Source: Chlorops oryzae (taxonomy: Eukaryota; Arthropoda; Insecta; Diptera; Chloropidae). From it: a stretch of 64,000 bases of DNA. Each line of letters opens with the position of its first letter. The first letter of the stretch is position 1. A program made the position numbers and the translations under genes. The stretch is from contig CM035806.1 in the NCBI GenBank assembly GCA_020466095.1, positions 115,362,737 through 115,426,736 of the forward strand. Reading direction: 5' to 3'. The notes under the pieces are model-generated. The model searched no databases. It was not told the origin of the DNA and worked only from the letters and a program-made list of their open reading frames with translations. This document shows positions 1 to 9,770 of this stretch, piece after piece.

Positions 1-45
1 ATTAAAAATAAAATTGAAGCTAATGACACAGATAAAAAATACAAC

Positions 46-501
46 TCACATATCCGATTGCAAATTTTCAAATGTTCCCGCACTTAAATTGGGTGAAACA
101 TTCTCACCTTCTTCCGCGAAGCTCATATCCTCCACCGCTATGTTCTCATCAACTCTTGCCAAGGGAAATTTTGTGGTTTCATAAGAAAAAATTGATGGTA
201 CTACATCTCGCTTTAATTTTCGTGCATTTGCAAATCCTATAAATATAATAAATATATATGAATACTGAGATGTTTTTAACCAACAATACCGCTTACCCAT
301 TTCGTACTGCATATTATTTTCAATATCTTCTGCTTGGAAATGATGCATACAAATGTGCAAGTTTTCCCGCGCACATTCTGCTTTCCTTTGGCAAAAATTT
401 AGCCATTTCTCCTTTAAAACAGGATTAGTTGGCAATTTAAAAAAACTTACGCCTGGAGCTAAGTCCGTAGAGCGACAATCCGGTACGGCACAAACTTTCA
501 T
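46..501 (-). CDS. THAP zinc-finger protein, 5' part (two exons, continues off the window)
   Basis: The ORF begins with a THAP domain, a C2CH DNA-binding finger. It has CAVPDC at residues 4-9, an FKLP motif, KEKWLNFC, then ICMHHF and a DVVPSIF-like end (the AVPTIF box). The domain is interrupted by 20 residues that read as a 60-nt AT-rich intron at 237-296, with donor GGTAAGC and acceptor TTTATAG. Removing it keeps frame and restores normal spacing to the AVPTIF-like box. The stop near 46 sits on a donor-like GTGAGT, so the gene may splice on to the left. THAP domains occur in P-element transposases and in host regulators. The neighbouring foldback arm (693-1320) makes a transposase plausible, but that is inference. 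Confidence 0.75.
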   Translation of the reverse strand: MKVCAVPDCRSTDLAPGVSFFKLPTNPVLKEKWLNFCQRKAECARENLHICMHHFQAEDIENNMQYEMGKRYCWLKTSQYSYIFIIFIGFANARKLKRDVVPSIFSYETTKFPLARVDENIAVEDMSFAEEGENVSPNLSAGTFENLQSDM

Positions 502-692
502 TATTTCTCTTTTGCTTTACAAACTTTAAACACTTCGAAAACTTTATAAGAATGAAATTCATTTGCATGTAAACAAAAAACATTTGTTTGCGACGTTGCC
601 ATCGCAAATATTCTCTCGGTGACGTCACGAAAATTTTGAAATTTTTCGAAATACGGTACCTTGCAATGCCATACCTTCTATTCTATATACCT

Positions 693-1320
693 TGATTATA
701 ACATACCAAAAACGAATCCAATATTCTTCGTATTAGGCTGGTTTAAAAGGTAATTTTGTAAATTTTTCGAATATGCATGCTGAACATGCTCTTTCTTGTT
801 CCTACGGCATCTATATTATAGATTGAAGTTCGTGAGGCATTTTTCTTTAATTTAAGCCTAATTTTGTATGGGGGCCCCCTAACGAGGGGAGATAGAGGGT
901 AGGTATGTTTGAAGAAAATGTTTGGAGTAAAAAAATAATGGGGGTCGGTCATATATATCAGCCCCCTAGGAGGGGTTTGACTGTAGTGACGGCCATTTTG
1001 TATGAATTTTTGCTCAAATTAAGGTAGTTTTATATGGGAGCCCCCTTAAGGGGGGGAGATAGAGGTTAAGTATTTCGGAGAAAATGTTAGGGGGACAAAG
1101 TTAATGGGGGTCGGTCATACATTTGACTCCTCTAGGAGCACTCTGGGGCTAGTAAGGAAGATGGGGGGAAAAGTTTTTAAAAAATTATTTTTGTATGGGA
1201 GCCCCCTTAAGGAGGGGAGATAGGGGGTAGGTTTGTTCAGAAAAAATGTTCGGAGTAAAAAAATAATGGGGGTTGGCCATACGTTATATATCCGTAGGGG
1301 CGCCTTGTGGGGAGTTAAGG
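693..1320. mobile_element. Arm fragment of the foldback (FB) transposon family
   Basis: This stretch matches the right inner arm of the elements at 28572-31587 and 35887-39662. It shares the AACATACCAAAAACGAA block, a Cys-independent AT-rich spacer, and three G-rich modules of roughly 150-170 bp. Each module carries GAGGGGAGATAGGG, AATGGGGGTCGGTCATA and a C5-TTAA-G5-like palindrome. The outer end is missing and is lost near 1320, where different sequence leads to the env gene. The THAP ORF begins about 190 bp inside the inner end and is transcribed away from the arm, the layout expected if this is the remaining terminus of a coding member of the family. Confidence 0.65.
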
Positions 1321-1609
1321 GCCGTTTCCTCTCTATTTTTGCCAATTTCCCAAACTTCAATTGAAAACTGCCACGGGTTCCCGTTATCCGATTGCCTCCA
1401 AATTTCTCACGTTTCTCCTCCATGTCTAATGGAACACTTCTGGACCCTGAGACCGATCAGAAACTCGCTACAAAATTTCTCCATAGAGTTAAGAGCAGCC
1501 CTAGGCTACATACAAGCCGGAAACAGAACAATTTCTAAAGCACCTATTAAATGCAGTAAATTTTTGAAAATGAGTCAGTAATACATACAATACTTCATTC
1601 ATTTTGCAG
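1321..1609 (+). promoter_or_regulatory. Pre-env region ending in a splice acceptor
   Basis: A pyrimidine-rich tract ending in TTCATTTTGCAG places a splice acceptor at 1608-1609, directly before the env reading frame. The env frame has no ATG near its 5' end, as expected if env is translated from a spliced subgenomic RNA whose leader supplies the start codon, as in gypsy-type errantiviruses. Short ORFs upstream of the acceptor were not recognised and could be the end of a truncated pol. Confidence 0.5.
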
Positions 1610-3067
1610 GTTGCGTATTCCTTACTGTTTGCCACTACACATGCGTATTTGGTAGTGTCACCAATTACAGATCAACGCGGATTTATAGAAGTACATATGT
1701 ACCAAACAGAAATAGTAAAGGAATCACTCACAGTACTCCATATAATACACCCCAAAGAAATAGAAAAAATCGTACACTCGATGGAAGAACTCATCGCGGC
1801 AACAGATATACAAAATAAAGGCTTGTTAATGGGTGAAATAAAAACAGTAAAGGTAAAATTAAAATCAATCATGCCCCTAGGGAGACAAAAAAGAGGTCTG
1901 ATTAACGCTATTGGCAGAGCAGGTAATTGGTTATTCGGCGTTATGGACGATGAAGATCGTCAAGAAATCGAAGAGCATTTAAAATTAGCATCAGAAAATA
2001 GTCATAATGCAATTGGCGGTCTGAATGAGCAAATTTCGATCAACAGTTACTTCAATGAAACACAAGGAAATTTAAAAAATGCAATAGAGAAAGATCGAAA
2101 CGTTTTTAATAGCATAAATAAACACAATGTTGATATTTTGAGACATATGCTATTTAATGACCAATTGTACAAACTAAAAAGTATCGAAGAAAAATTTAAT
2201 CTGATCCAAGACAGTATAGCGGCAGCCAAACACGGCCTCATGCATCCCAGCATCCTAACATCAGAAGAGGTGGAAAAATTCAAAATAGATTTTTTAAAAT
2301 TAAAATTCGCAAGAGTAGGAGTAATGACATGTGTAGCCGATGCCTTGGTAATAGTGATTAAAGTTCCAAAAATTCTAGAGAAAATTGAGGTAAATCTCAT
2401 TACTGCAGTACCAAATAAGGACTTTTACGAAATTTTGGCAGAAGATGAGTTAATCACCTCTATTAATAATACAATTTATTTGTACAACGAAAACGCAGTG
2501 ATGAGAGAATTGAAAAGGAGTAGCCATTGTTCAATTCAGGATAACTGTAATTATATCTTCAACAATAAAACATTTGTTAAATACATAGACGAAGGGACGG
2601 TTATTGTGAAAAACGCAGAAGGCATGAAATTAGAAAATAATTGCGATAAAAGAAGTCTTACCCTGAACAATAACGCCCTTATAACAATTTCCAATTGCAG
2701 CATTAAGTTAGGAAAAGAGGAATTTTTTAATATGAAAACGGTAATTGAAGACGTTTACTACTACCCGGCGGGCAAAATAATTAACACAATGTCCAGTGAT
2801 TCAATAATTTTTGAAGAAATAGTCGTTAATAATTTCAAAAACAGGCCATTTATAAAGGAATTGACGCTTCATAGAAACGTCTCATATGGCATAAGCGCAT
2901 CTCTATTAGTTCTGGTTATTGCAGTTATAATAGGGGTAGTAATATTGTTTAAAAGGAAATCAATGAAGGTAGAAATAAAACAAGAATTGCCTAAAGTAGA
3001 CAACAAAAGAGAAAGTCTCAGAACAGTAAATAAACGCTATAGAGAACAAATAACAGAATCAGCATAA
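1610..3067 (+). CDS. env: Errantivirus-type envelope glycoprotein (env), open throughout
   Basis: An uninterrupted frame of about 486 residues resembles the Env of gypsy-type insect retroviruses, which is related to baculovirus F fusion proteins. Counting from the open frame at 1604, a hydrophobic N-terminus suits a signal peptide. A furin-type site RQKR lies at residues 94-97 (nt 1883-1894), immediately followed by a glycine-rich hydrophobic stretch of the fusion-peptide kind. A long helical region follows, then several N-glycosylation sites, a transmembrane segment near residues 427-449, and a charged cytoplasmic tail. The start is set by the acceptor at 1608-1609. No gag or pol lies directly upstream. 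The frame is intact while most neighbours are broken, suggesting a fairly recent insertion. Confidence 0.8.
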   Translation, partial: VAYSLLFATTHAYLVVSPITDQRGFIEVHMYQTEIVKESLTVLHIIHPKEIEKIVHSMEELIAATDIQNKGLLMGEIKTVKVKLKSIMPLGRQKRGLINAIGRAGNWLFGVMDDEDRQEIEEHLKLASENSHNAIGGLNEQISINSYFNETQGNLKNAIEKDRNVFNSINKHNVDILRHMLFNDQLYKLKSIEEKFNLIQDSIAAAKHGLMHPSILTSEEVEKFKIDFLKLKFARVGVMTCVADALVIVIKVPKILEKIEVNLITAVPNKDFYEILAEDELITSINNTIYLYNENAVMRELKRSSHCSIQDNCNYIFNNKTFVKYIDEGTVIVKNAEGMKLENNCDKRSLTLNNNALITISNCSIKLGKEEFFNMKTVIEDVYYYPAGKIINTMSSDSIIFEEIVVNNFKNRPFIKELTLHRNVSYGISASLLVLVIAVIIGVVILFKRKSMKVEIKQELPKVDNKRESLRTVNKRYREQITESA

Positions 3068-3523
3068 AAATAAAAATAAAAAATTAAAAATTTTTCCAAC
3101 ACTCAGTAATTGCAGAATAAATGCATGCGTAGCAGTAAACACGTAAGTTGGGGCTCAGGGCCATTAACACACGATTCTGAGTTTCTTTTCAGGCAAACCT
3201 CACGGAGAATACATTCGATTTTCGGCACCTAGCAAATAATTGCAGACATAATCATCTAGTTTGGTAAATATAAATAACACAAAGTTTTAAAGGGATATAC
3301 ATATACTCAATACAGTAAAAAAAAAAAAAATAGTTACATCTGTATTACATATATATATATATACATCATGAAACGACTGATACCTTGAAAACATAGGTAT
3401 TTTTTGTTGCAATCCATCCTTGAATCCATATAAAAATAGCGATAAAATATTTGTTTTCGATTAATAATTTGTTTTCAAAAAAAAAGTAAAATTCACAGTG
3501 ACAATAAAAGTAAATTTTTTAAC
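3068..3523 (+). other. AT-rich spacer between env and the Ulp1-type ORF
   Basis: There is no ORF of note here. It contains A-runs, a TATA dinucleotide run near 3352, and a splice-like pair (donor GTAAGT at 3143, acceptor TTTCTTTTCAG ending 3192) that would give a 50-nt intron. This could be a 5' leader for the next ORF; nothing else is recognisable. Confidence 0.35.
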
Positions 3524-4351
3524 ATGGAGCTAATGTGTTCATACAAAATCAATAATAGAGTCACTTTGATTCATAAAGAAGACTACAATATCTTGATTGA
3601 TAATAAATGGCTAACAGACATCCATATCAACGTTTTTCTAAGTTGGATTCTTAACAGTCATAAGCTTAAAACTAAAGTACACGTATTTAGCTCGTTCGCA
3701 TATTCAGCTATTAAAGCTGCAAGAATGACGAAAGATAAAGGTATTTCGGAACTACGAATTAAATCTTTGATTAAAAACGTTGATATTGACAACATAGAAG
3801 GTTTTCTTTTTCCTGTTTGTCATCAGAATCACTGGATGCTAATAGTGGTCAAAGAAAACCTTATTTACATATTAGATTCTTTACAACCTCATAGTCTAGA
3901 TGAAATAATTTACAATATAAAATTCTTTTTACTTAAAATACGGGAGCTCGGTTGTAATAATTTTAATGATGTAATGAAAACATTTTATCCGAAATGCATA
4001 CAACAACAAAATTTGATAGATTGCGGAATATTCATTTTAAGATTTGCCAATGAATTTTGTAAAACTATAAAGGAAAAGAAAGAATACAATCCATCCGAAG
4101 ATATGTCAATAGAATCATTAAAAATATCAAGATTATTCCTATCAGAATTGTTAAAGAATTGGGAAAAAGATCAAAATGTAATAACAGAAATAGAAAACAA
4201 AACCTTATTTGAAATATTAAAAAACATGAAAAAAGGAAAGAAAAAAAGAGCAATGAAACAAAAGAAAATAGAGCTAAATGGAAAAGTCTTTAAACTTACT
4301 ATAAACAGAAATAGTTCATTTGCAATTAAACTATTAGAAAATAAGAAATAG
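3524..4351 (+). CDS. Ulp1/SENP-type (C48) cysteine protease
   Basis: A complete 275-residue ORF has the features of the Ulp1 (SUMO/NEDD8 protease) fold. The entry motif DNKWLTDIHINVFL at 26-39 corresponds to the family's WLND region. The catalytic set is visible as His103 (NHWMLIVV), Asp118 (YILDS), a Gln at 161-162 and Cys167 (IDCGIF). The C-terminus is lysine-rich. Such proteases are found in eukaryotic SUMO processing, in adenoviruses and Polintons, and in some DNA transposons. Here the ORF lies 456 bp after env and about 620 bp before a polypurine tract and LTR, all on the same strand, so it may be an extra ORF of the retroelement. Alternatively it is cargo or a separate insertion. The substrate is unknown. 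Confidence 0.8.
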   Translation: MELMCSYKINNRVTLIHKEDYNILIDNKWLTDIHINVFLSWILNSHKLKTKVHVFSSFAYSAIKAARMTKDKGISELRIKSLIKNVDIDNIEGFLFPVCHQNHWMLIVVKENLIYILDSLQPHSLDEIIYNIKFFLLKIRELGCNNFNDVMKTFYPKCIQQQNLIDCGIFILRFANEFCKTIKEKKEYNPSEDMSIESLKISRLFLSELLKNWEKDQNVITEIENKTLFEILKNMKKGKKKRAMKQKKIELNGKVFKLTINRNSSFAIKLLENKK

Positions 4352-4971
4352 TTATGAAAAAAAAAAAACACATAAAAAATATATATATAAAACTATACAA
4401 AAAAAAAAAACAAAATAATAAATAAATATAGGCGAGAAAATTGTAACGAAAAATTAGAGAATTATGATTATATTTTATGCAAAAATCTTAAACTAAGTAA
4501 TCATAAGTCAACGGGCCTCGAGCGCACAACATTAAAAGCAGCAATCTTAACATGAGCTTCAGCACAAGTCATAAAAATTCAATCACCACTCCTCTTGGAT
4601 AAGCGAGGGGACGACGAAATCGTCTACATAACAACATCAACTACGAAAATGCTTTCTTAAGAGAACAACAACAAACAACAACGCTACTTCGGCGCAGGGT
4701 CGAAATCATATACAACTTCATTTCATCGGACGAGCAAATGGCAATTTCGAAGACAACATTTCAACAATTTCTGATATAGTGCAACACTTTTCCTTCAACA
4801 AGAAGCAAATTTGACACAGCGTTAATTTCAAGCATCAGAACAATGATAACAATAGTCTTGCTGCCAAGAAGTAATAAAATCAACAATTAAAACATCGGCA
4901 AGCCAACAGTGTCACCAACAAATACGTGCCATCATCATATTCTTTGTCATCACGATGGGCACGATTTCTTC
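4352..4971 (+). other. Non-coding stretch between the protease ORF and the polypurine tract
   Basis: A-rich runs (4356-4440) follow the protease stop, then about 500 bp of CA/A-rich sequence with no long ORF. It resembles the 3' untranslated region of an LTR element, because it leads without a visible break into the polypurine tract. Confidence 0.35.
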
Positions 4972-4984
4972 AAAGGAGGAGGGA
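4972..4984 (+). promoter_or_regulatory. Polypurine tract (plus-strand primer) of the env-bearing element
   Basis: AAAGGAGGAGGGA is a 13-nt all-purine run directly followed by TG, the position and composition expected of a PPT next to the 3' LTR. Confidence 0.55.
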
Positions 4985-5545
4985 TGTTGTGCGTTATGCT
5001 CAAACATTTCCCATTACCTGTCCCCTCTTTCCTCCGCCACTGTACATTGAAAACCAACAGTGGAATTGCGCAAGTAAATAACAACAACAAAGAACAAGCA
5101 CTAATGCAATAACCGAGAAATGATCGAGTAAGCAGAATTGCAGCCACGAGCGAATACTTAAGTCAACAGCACCAGTCGCGGTAATATGCAACTCAACATT
5201 ATTATGTAGGTCGAATGTTCTGAGGTAATATTGGCAACGGACTTACGACAACATTCAAGCGACCGAAGAAAGTGCATGAAGTCAAAGGGTCGCTGAGAAA
5301 AGCACAAGATCAGCATTATGGTCCTATAAAAGCGGAGCTTGAATCCATGGAAAGGCAGATTGATCTTTACGTTAGTTACGAAGATATCTCACTTCATCGC
5401 ACGTGCTTACCAAGAAGCCACGACGATTGGAGTTAAATAGTAAGAATAGAGAAGTTTTTCGAGTATTTAAAAGGAGCTAGGATACATAAGAAACCTTGTT
5501 AGACATAAGGATTTATATTTATTAAATAAAAGGATTGCAAACTGA
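4985..5545 (+). repeat. Probable 3' LTR of the env-bearing retroelement
   Basis: It starts TGTTGTG right after the polypurine tract. A TATA box (CTATAAAAG) lies at 5324-5332 and a polyadenylation signal (AATAAA) at 5525-5530, giving a plausible U3-R-U5 order. The 3' boundary is uncertain because minus-strand coding sequence begins within about 15 bp. No second copy of this LTR is present, so identity rests on signals and not on a repeat match. Confidence 0.5.
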
Positions 5546-5557
5546 CAATCTCATCTT

Positions 5558-6088
5558 TTATTTAAAAGAATACAGGATTGTATGACGTGCGTACCTATCA
5601 AAGTGCCACGGCGTCTTACCTTTTAATCCCCGTATCCCAACAGGATGGTTCAAAGAAAAACATTTTATTTTATTTCCCACTTTTGAAAAGCTTATGCCGT
5701 CAATACGTTCTATATCTATTTCTTTACCCTCATTGAGGACTTGGTGCAAACTTGACTCTACCATTCTATTATAGATTTGAGCACTGAACTGTGACTTTTT
5801 CTTAAGTTTGCGTTTGATGCCGCTCAAAAAATTTTCGAATTTAAACGCACTAAATTCATGAATAGGCCCATGCTTTAAACAATCTTCTGTCAAATGGGTT
5901 AGACAGTGCATATTATAAGTCAGAATTGATTTACTATAGAGTAATGGTATTTTTTCCACAAAATTGCAGAGAAGATCATTAGCTTGATAATAGCGAGAAA
6001 AATCTTTAGAGTGTAAAATGCGTATAGCAAGGCTGAGGTCAGTAAAATGCTGGTATATTTCGACGCTTACGATATTTTCTAAAACCAT
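5558..6088 (-). pseudogene. CACTA/EnSpm-like transposase C-terminal fragment (DUF4218-like)
   Basis: About 176 residues resemble the DUF4218 region of CACTA-type transposases. The strongest part reads MHCLTHLTEDCLKHGP, followed by FSAFKFENFLSGIKRKLK. It has no start of its own. It is joined in frame to the gypsy integrase at about 6088/6089, directly after the integrase's second catalytic Asp. The junction may be an insertion scar or a deletion between two elements. It ends at a stop at 5558. Confidence 0.6.
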
Positions 6089-6628
6089 ATCGGTAATAAT
6101 TGAGTTAACTTGACCAAAAGTGAGGATGAAATTATCAAAAATTCCCTTTGCTATTGTTTTAGCATGTTTGCTAGCTACTGGAATTGTAACCAGATATTTT
6201 GATAAATCGCATAAAATTGTAATAGCGTATTCATTCCCATTTTCTGATGTTGGTAATGGTCCTATTGTGTCAATCTGTATTATTTGGAAAGGTTTACTGG
6301 GAGTGTCAGTAATTGTCATGGGGTCTCTATTATGCTTCACTATTTTGCTTTTGTTGCAGTGTATGCATTGTTTAACGTATTTTTTAATGTCTCGTGACAT
6401 GTTTTTCCACTGGTAATATTGTTTTATTTTATTACTCGTTCGATTGATACCTGGGTGGCCACCATTAACAGGATCATCGTGGAATTTTCTAAGTATCTTT
6501 TGTATGGATTCTTTGTCCGTAACATGATTAATTCTGGGAGTTATTGCAATGATCAGTTGCTTAAGTGTATTATTGCCCTTTTCTTTAAATTCATCTATGT
6601 TTGTATATTCGAATAATTTATCTTCCAT
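6089..6628 (-). pseudogene. pol: Ty3/gypsy integrase, truncated
   Basis: The N-terminal zinc-binding HHCC set is visible as His50, His58, Cys88 and Cys91. The first catalytic Asp is D120 (IQIDTIGPLP) and the second is at about D180 (SIITD). The final Glu of the D,D-35-E triad is gone because the frame passes into a CACTA-like fragment. This frame overlaps the RT/RNase H frame by about 34 bp in a different phase, so there is a frameshift between RNase H and integrase. It is not functional. Confidence 0.85.
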
Positions 6629-8376
6629 GGAAATTTGTAATTTTTTTTGATGCCTAACTTATCGGCTTTTGCGTTAAGCCTAGAAAAGAGTTGGCCTAAG
6701 TCAACTTTTTCATTAACAAAAAGGTCATCAATATAAATAAAGCTACTAATCCTCTTTCCTTTTCTCAAAACTAGTTTTGGTGGGGTGAAGATGAGCTGGA
6801 CATGTCTTTTTACTTCATATTTGTATAGCGCTTCATATATTTTGGGCTTTTCTTCCTTAACACTTAAATTTTCGTTTTCCTTTTTAGTCTCTTTTTTGCT
6901 TTTTGATCTAGTGATTACTGAGATTTTTGTCTCAATATTTTGTGTCATTTTCTTAAAATCATTAATATCTATGCGGGATAGCGCATCCGCTACATAGTTT
7001 TCCTTTCCTGCTATATACTCCACCACAAAGTCATACTCTTCTAAATCTAATCGAATGCGTGTTAATTTTGAAGATGGGTTCTTCATTGAAAATAAGTATG
7101 TAAGAGGGCGATGATCTGTTTTTATGAAAAATCTCTTGCCATATATGTATGGTCGAAAGTAATTTATTGCCCAATGTATTGCTGCTAATTCTTTTTCTAT
7201 TGTCGATTTATTACATTCACCCTTTGTAAATGAGCGTGATGCATATGCTATGGGTAATTGTTTATCATCATACTGCTGTGTTAGCACCGCTCCGCAGGCA
7301 AATCCGCTTGCGTCTGTTGTGATATAAAAATTTCTATTAAAATCGGGGTATTGTAATATTTGTGGTTGTAGTAATGAATTTTTTAAATACTGAAATGATT
7401 GTTTACATTCATCTGTCCACTCAAAAGGTACGTTTCTTCTGCATAATCTTGTTAGAACTCTTGAATACCTAGCGAAATTTTCTATAAATCTTCTGTAATA
7501 ATTGCAAAATGCGACGAATCTTTTTACTTCGTCTGCCTTTTTGGGGGTAGGATAGTTTAATATGGTGTCATATTTGCTTTCGTCGGGCAAAATACCCTTG
7601 TCAGTACATTTATGCCCTAAATAAGTGACTTCTCTGTTAAAGAATAAACACTTTTCGGGATGCAATTTCAAATTATATTTTCGGCAAATTTCAAAAACGT
7701 CACGTAAATTCCTGAGCATGTGCTTTTCTGAACATCCCAACACCACCATATCGTCCATATAAAGAAATGCTTGTGCGGGTGATAAACCTGCAAATGCCAG
7801 AGTCATCATTCTTTGGAATGAGTTTGGCGCGATTTTGAGACCGTAAGGCAATCGTTTGAACTGGTAACTTCCATTATCTGTTGAAAATGATGTTATATTT
7901 CTTGACGCGCTATCGAGTTCGATCTGGTGAAAACCGGATGTAAGATCCAAACATGAAAAAAATTTAGCTCTGCCTAGTTGATCAAGAATATCGTCTATTC
8001 TTGGTAGTGGGAATTTGTCAGCCGTTAATCTTTTATTAATTTCTCTGTAGTCAACTACTAACCTCCATCTCTTAGTATTGCTTCCGGGAAGAGATTTTTT
8101 CGGTACCAATAAAATCGGACTATTATATTCTGATGTGGATGGTTCTATTATTTCATCTTTTATAAGTTTATCAATCTGTTTTACAATTTCTTCTTTATGT
8201 GCGTGCGGTATGCGATAATTTTTCCTGTAGACTGGGTCATCATTGTTAAGGCGTAATTTCTGTTTATAGAAATTATTGGTTGTAATTTTTTCTGTTTCTA
8301 ACGCGAAAATGTCTATATATTCTGTACATAATTTATTCAGATTTTCATATGCAAATAGTGGGAAATTTTTTCGCAA
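6595..8376 (-). pseudogene. pol: Ty3/gypsy reverse transcriptase and RNase H
   Basis: This 593-residue stretch still carries a complete RT core: WRLVVDYREINK near 104-115, the first catalytic Asp in FSCLDLTSGFHQ near 144, and YMDD at 206-209. RNase H follows with TDASGFACGAVL near 354-365, Glu near 395, the KTDHRPL box near 419-425 and VADALSR at the end. It copied the element's RNA into DNA. Upstream it is separated from its protease by the mariner at 8481-9768 plus a small frameshift. Downstream it is out of frame with integrase. The similarity looks closest to Drosophila 17.6/Tom-like errantiviruses. Confidence 0.9.
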
Positions 8377-8480
8377 TTTATTTAGTTTTTCTTCCGAGTT
8401 TTCATTTGTGTTTCTTGGTGCGATTATTTCGTAATTTTCTAAATTTTTCAGTTTTTACATTCAAGTTTTTGATTGTTATA

Positions 8481-9768
8481 TTGGTGTAGTAAAAAGAAAT
8501 CCATTATTTTTCCAATAGATGGCGTTATTTATCTGCATCTCGCGTTGTATAAGTCCGATCGTGTTCCGCTAGGGGGCATTAGAAAGATGACAGTTCCTAC
8601 TGAAAAAGCTTTTTTGACACTTTTTTGATTGATTGATTCAGTTTTGTTTGAGAGCTTGTCAAAGATGGACATCAGCAAAGAGAAAATTCGCTACATTTTA
8701 CAGTTTTTCTTCGATAAGGGAGAAAACGCAAGCCAGGCGGCTGAAAATGTGAATAGCGTTTATGGACCTGATACTGTAACAGCCAATCATGCGCAATTTT
8801 GGTTTCGTCGATTCCGTTCCGGTAACTTCGATGTCAAGGATGCACCACGCACTGGAAGGCCAATTGTCGAAAATTTCGATAAAATCATGGAAATTATCGA
8901 GTCCGACCGTCATGTTAGCACTGTTTCGATTGCAAAAGAGCTAAAGATTGCACAAAAAACCGTTTGGAACCATTTGAATAAGGCTGGATACACAAAGAAG
9001 CTCGATGTATGGGTGCCAAACGAGTTAACGCAAAAAAACCTCACAGACCGAATTTCCATCTGTGAATCCCTGCTGAACCGCAACAAAATCGACCCATTTC
9101 TGAAGCGGTTGGTGACTGGTGATGAAAAGTGGGTCACTTACGACAACGTCAAGCGAAAACAGTCGTGCTCGAAACACGGTGAACCGGCGGAAACGGTGGC
9201 CAAGCCAGGATTGACGGCCAGGAAGGTTTTGCTGTGTGTTTGGTGGGATTGGCAGGGAATTATCTACTATGAGCTGCTCCCATACGGCAAAATTCTTAAC
9301 TCGGAACTCTACTGTCAACAATTGGACCGTCTGAAGGAAGCAATCGCCCGTAAGCGGCCAGCTTTGGCCAATAGGAGAGGAATTGTGTTCCATCAGGACA
9401 ACGCCAGGCCACACACATCAAAAGTGACTCGCCAGAAGTTCCGGGAGTTTGGTTAGGAGGTTCTTCTGCATCCACCTTATAGTCCGGACCTGGCACCAAG
9501 TGATAACCATCTGTTCCTGTCCATGGCGAACAATTTTGCTGGTGAAACATTCGCTTCAAGAGAGGCTTCTGAAATTCGACTGTCTCAATTTTTTGCTAAT
9601 AGGAACGAGGGCTTCTATGAGAGAGGCATAATGAAAATACCTTTAAAATGGCAACAAGTTATCGAACAAAACGGCGCATATTTGACCTAAATCGGGTCAT
9701 TCTAACTATCTTAAATAAAGCCCTCAATTTAATGCAAAAAATAATGGATTTCTTTTTACTACACCTAA
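8481..9768 (+). mobile_element. mariner transposon with TIRs and TA target duplication
   Basis: The inverted repeats are GGTGTAGTAAAAAGAAATCC at the left and its complement at the right, about 30 bp each, and differ mainly by one missing base at the left tip. TA dinucleotides flank both ends (8479-8480 and 9769-9770), the Tc1/mariner signature. It lies inside the minus-strand gypsy pol, between protease and RT, and so is younger than that element. Confidence 0.93.
8665..9690 (+). pseudogene. mariner transposase with one in-frame stop
   Basis: This is a full-length mariner transposase of about 340 codons, starting at the ATG of MDISKEKIRY. It has the helix-turn-helix N-terminus (FWFRRFRSGNFDVKDAPRTG) and the WVPNEL linker. 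The D,D34D catalytic residues sit in VTGDEKWV, HQDNARPH and SPDLAPSD. One TAG at 9454-9456 replaces a codon that is Trp in close relatives, between the second and third catalytic Asp. The frame continues cleanly to the TAA at 9688-9690. It is nearly intact but cannot make full-length protein without readthrough. Confidence 0.93.
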
Positions 9769-9770
9769 TA

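Noticed and set aside
743..1423. Minus-strand ORFs in the foldback arm
   Set aside because: They translate the G-rich modules and recur in each arm copy with different frames.
3143..3192. 50-nt GT-AG intron after env
   Set aside because: Splice signals are good, but no ORF spans it and the length is at the lower limit, so it is only noted as possible leader splicing.
5000..5191. Minus-strand ORFs over the LTR
   Set aside because: They overlap the polypurine tract and LTR signals and show no motif.
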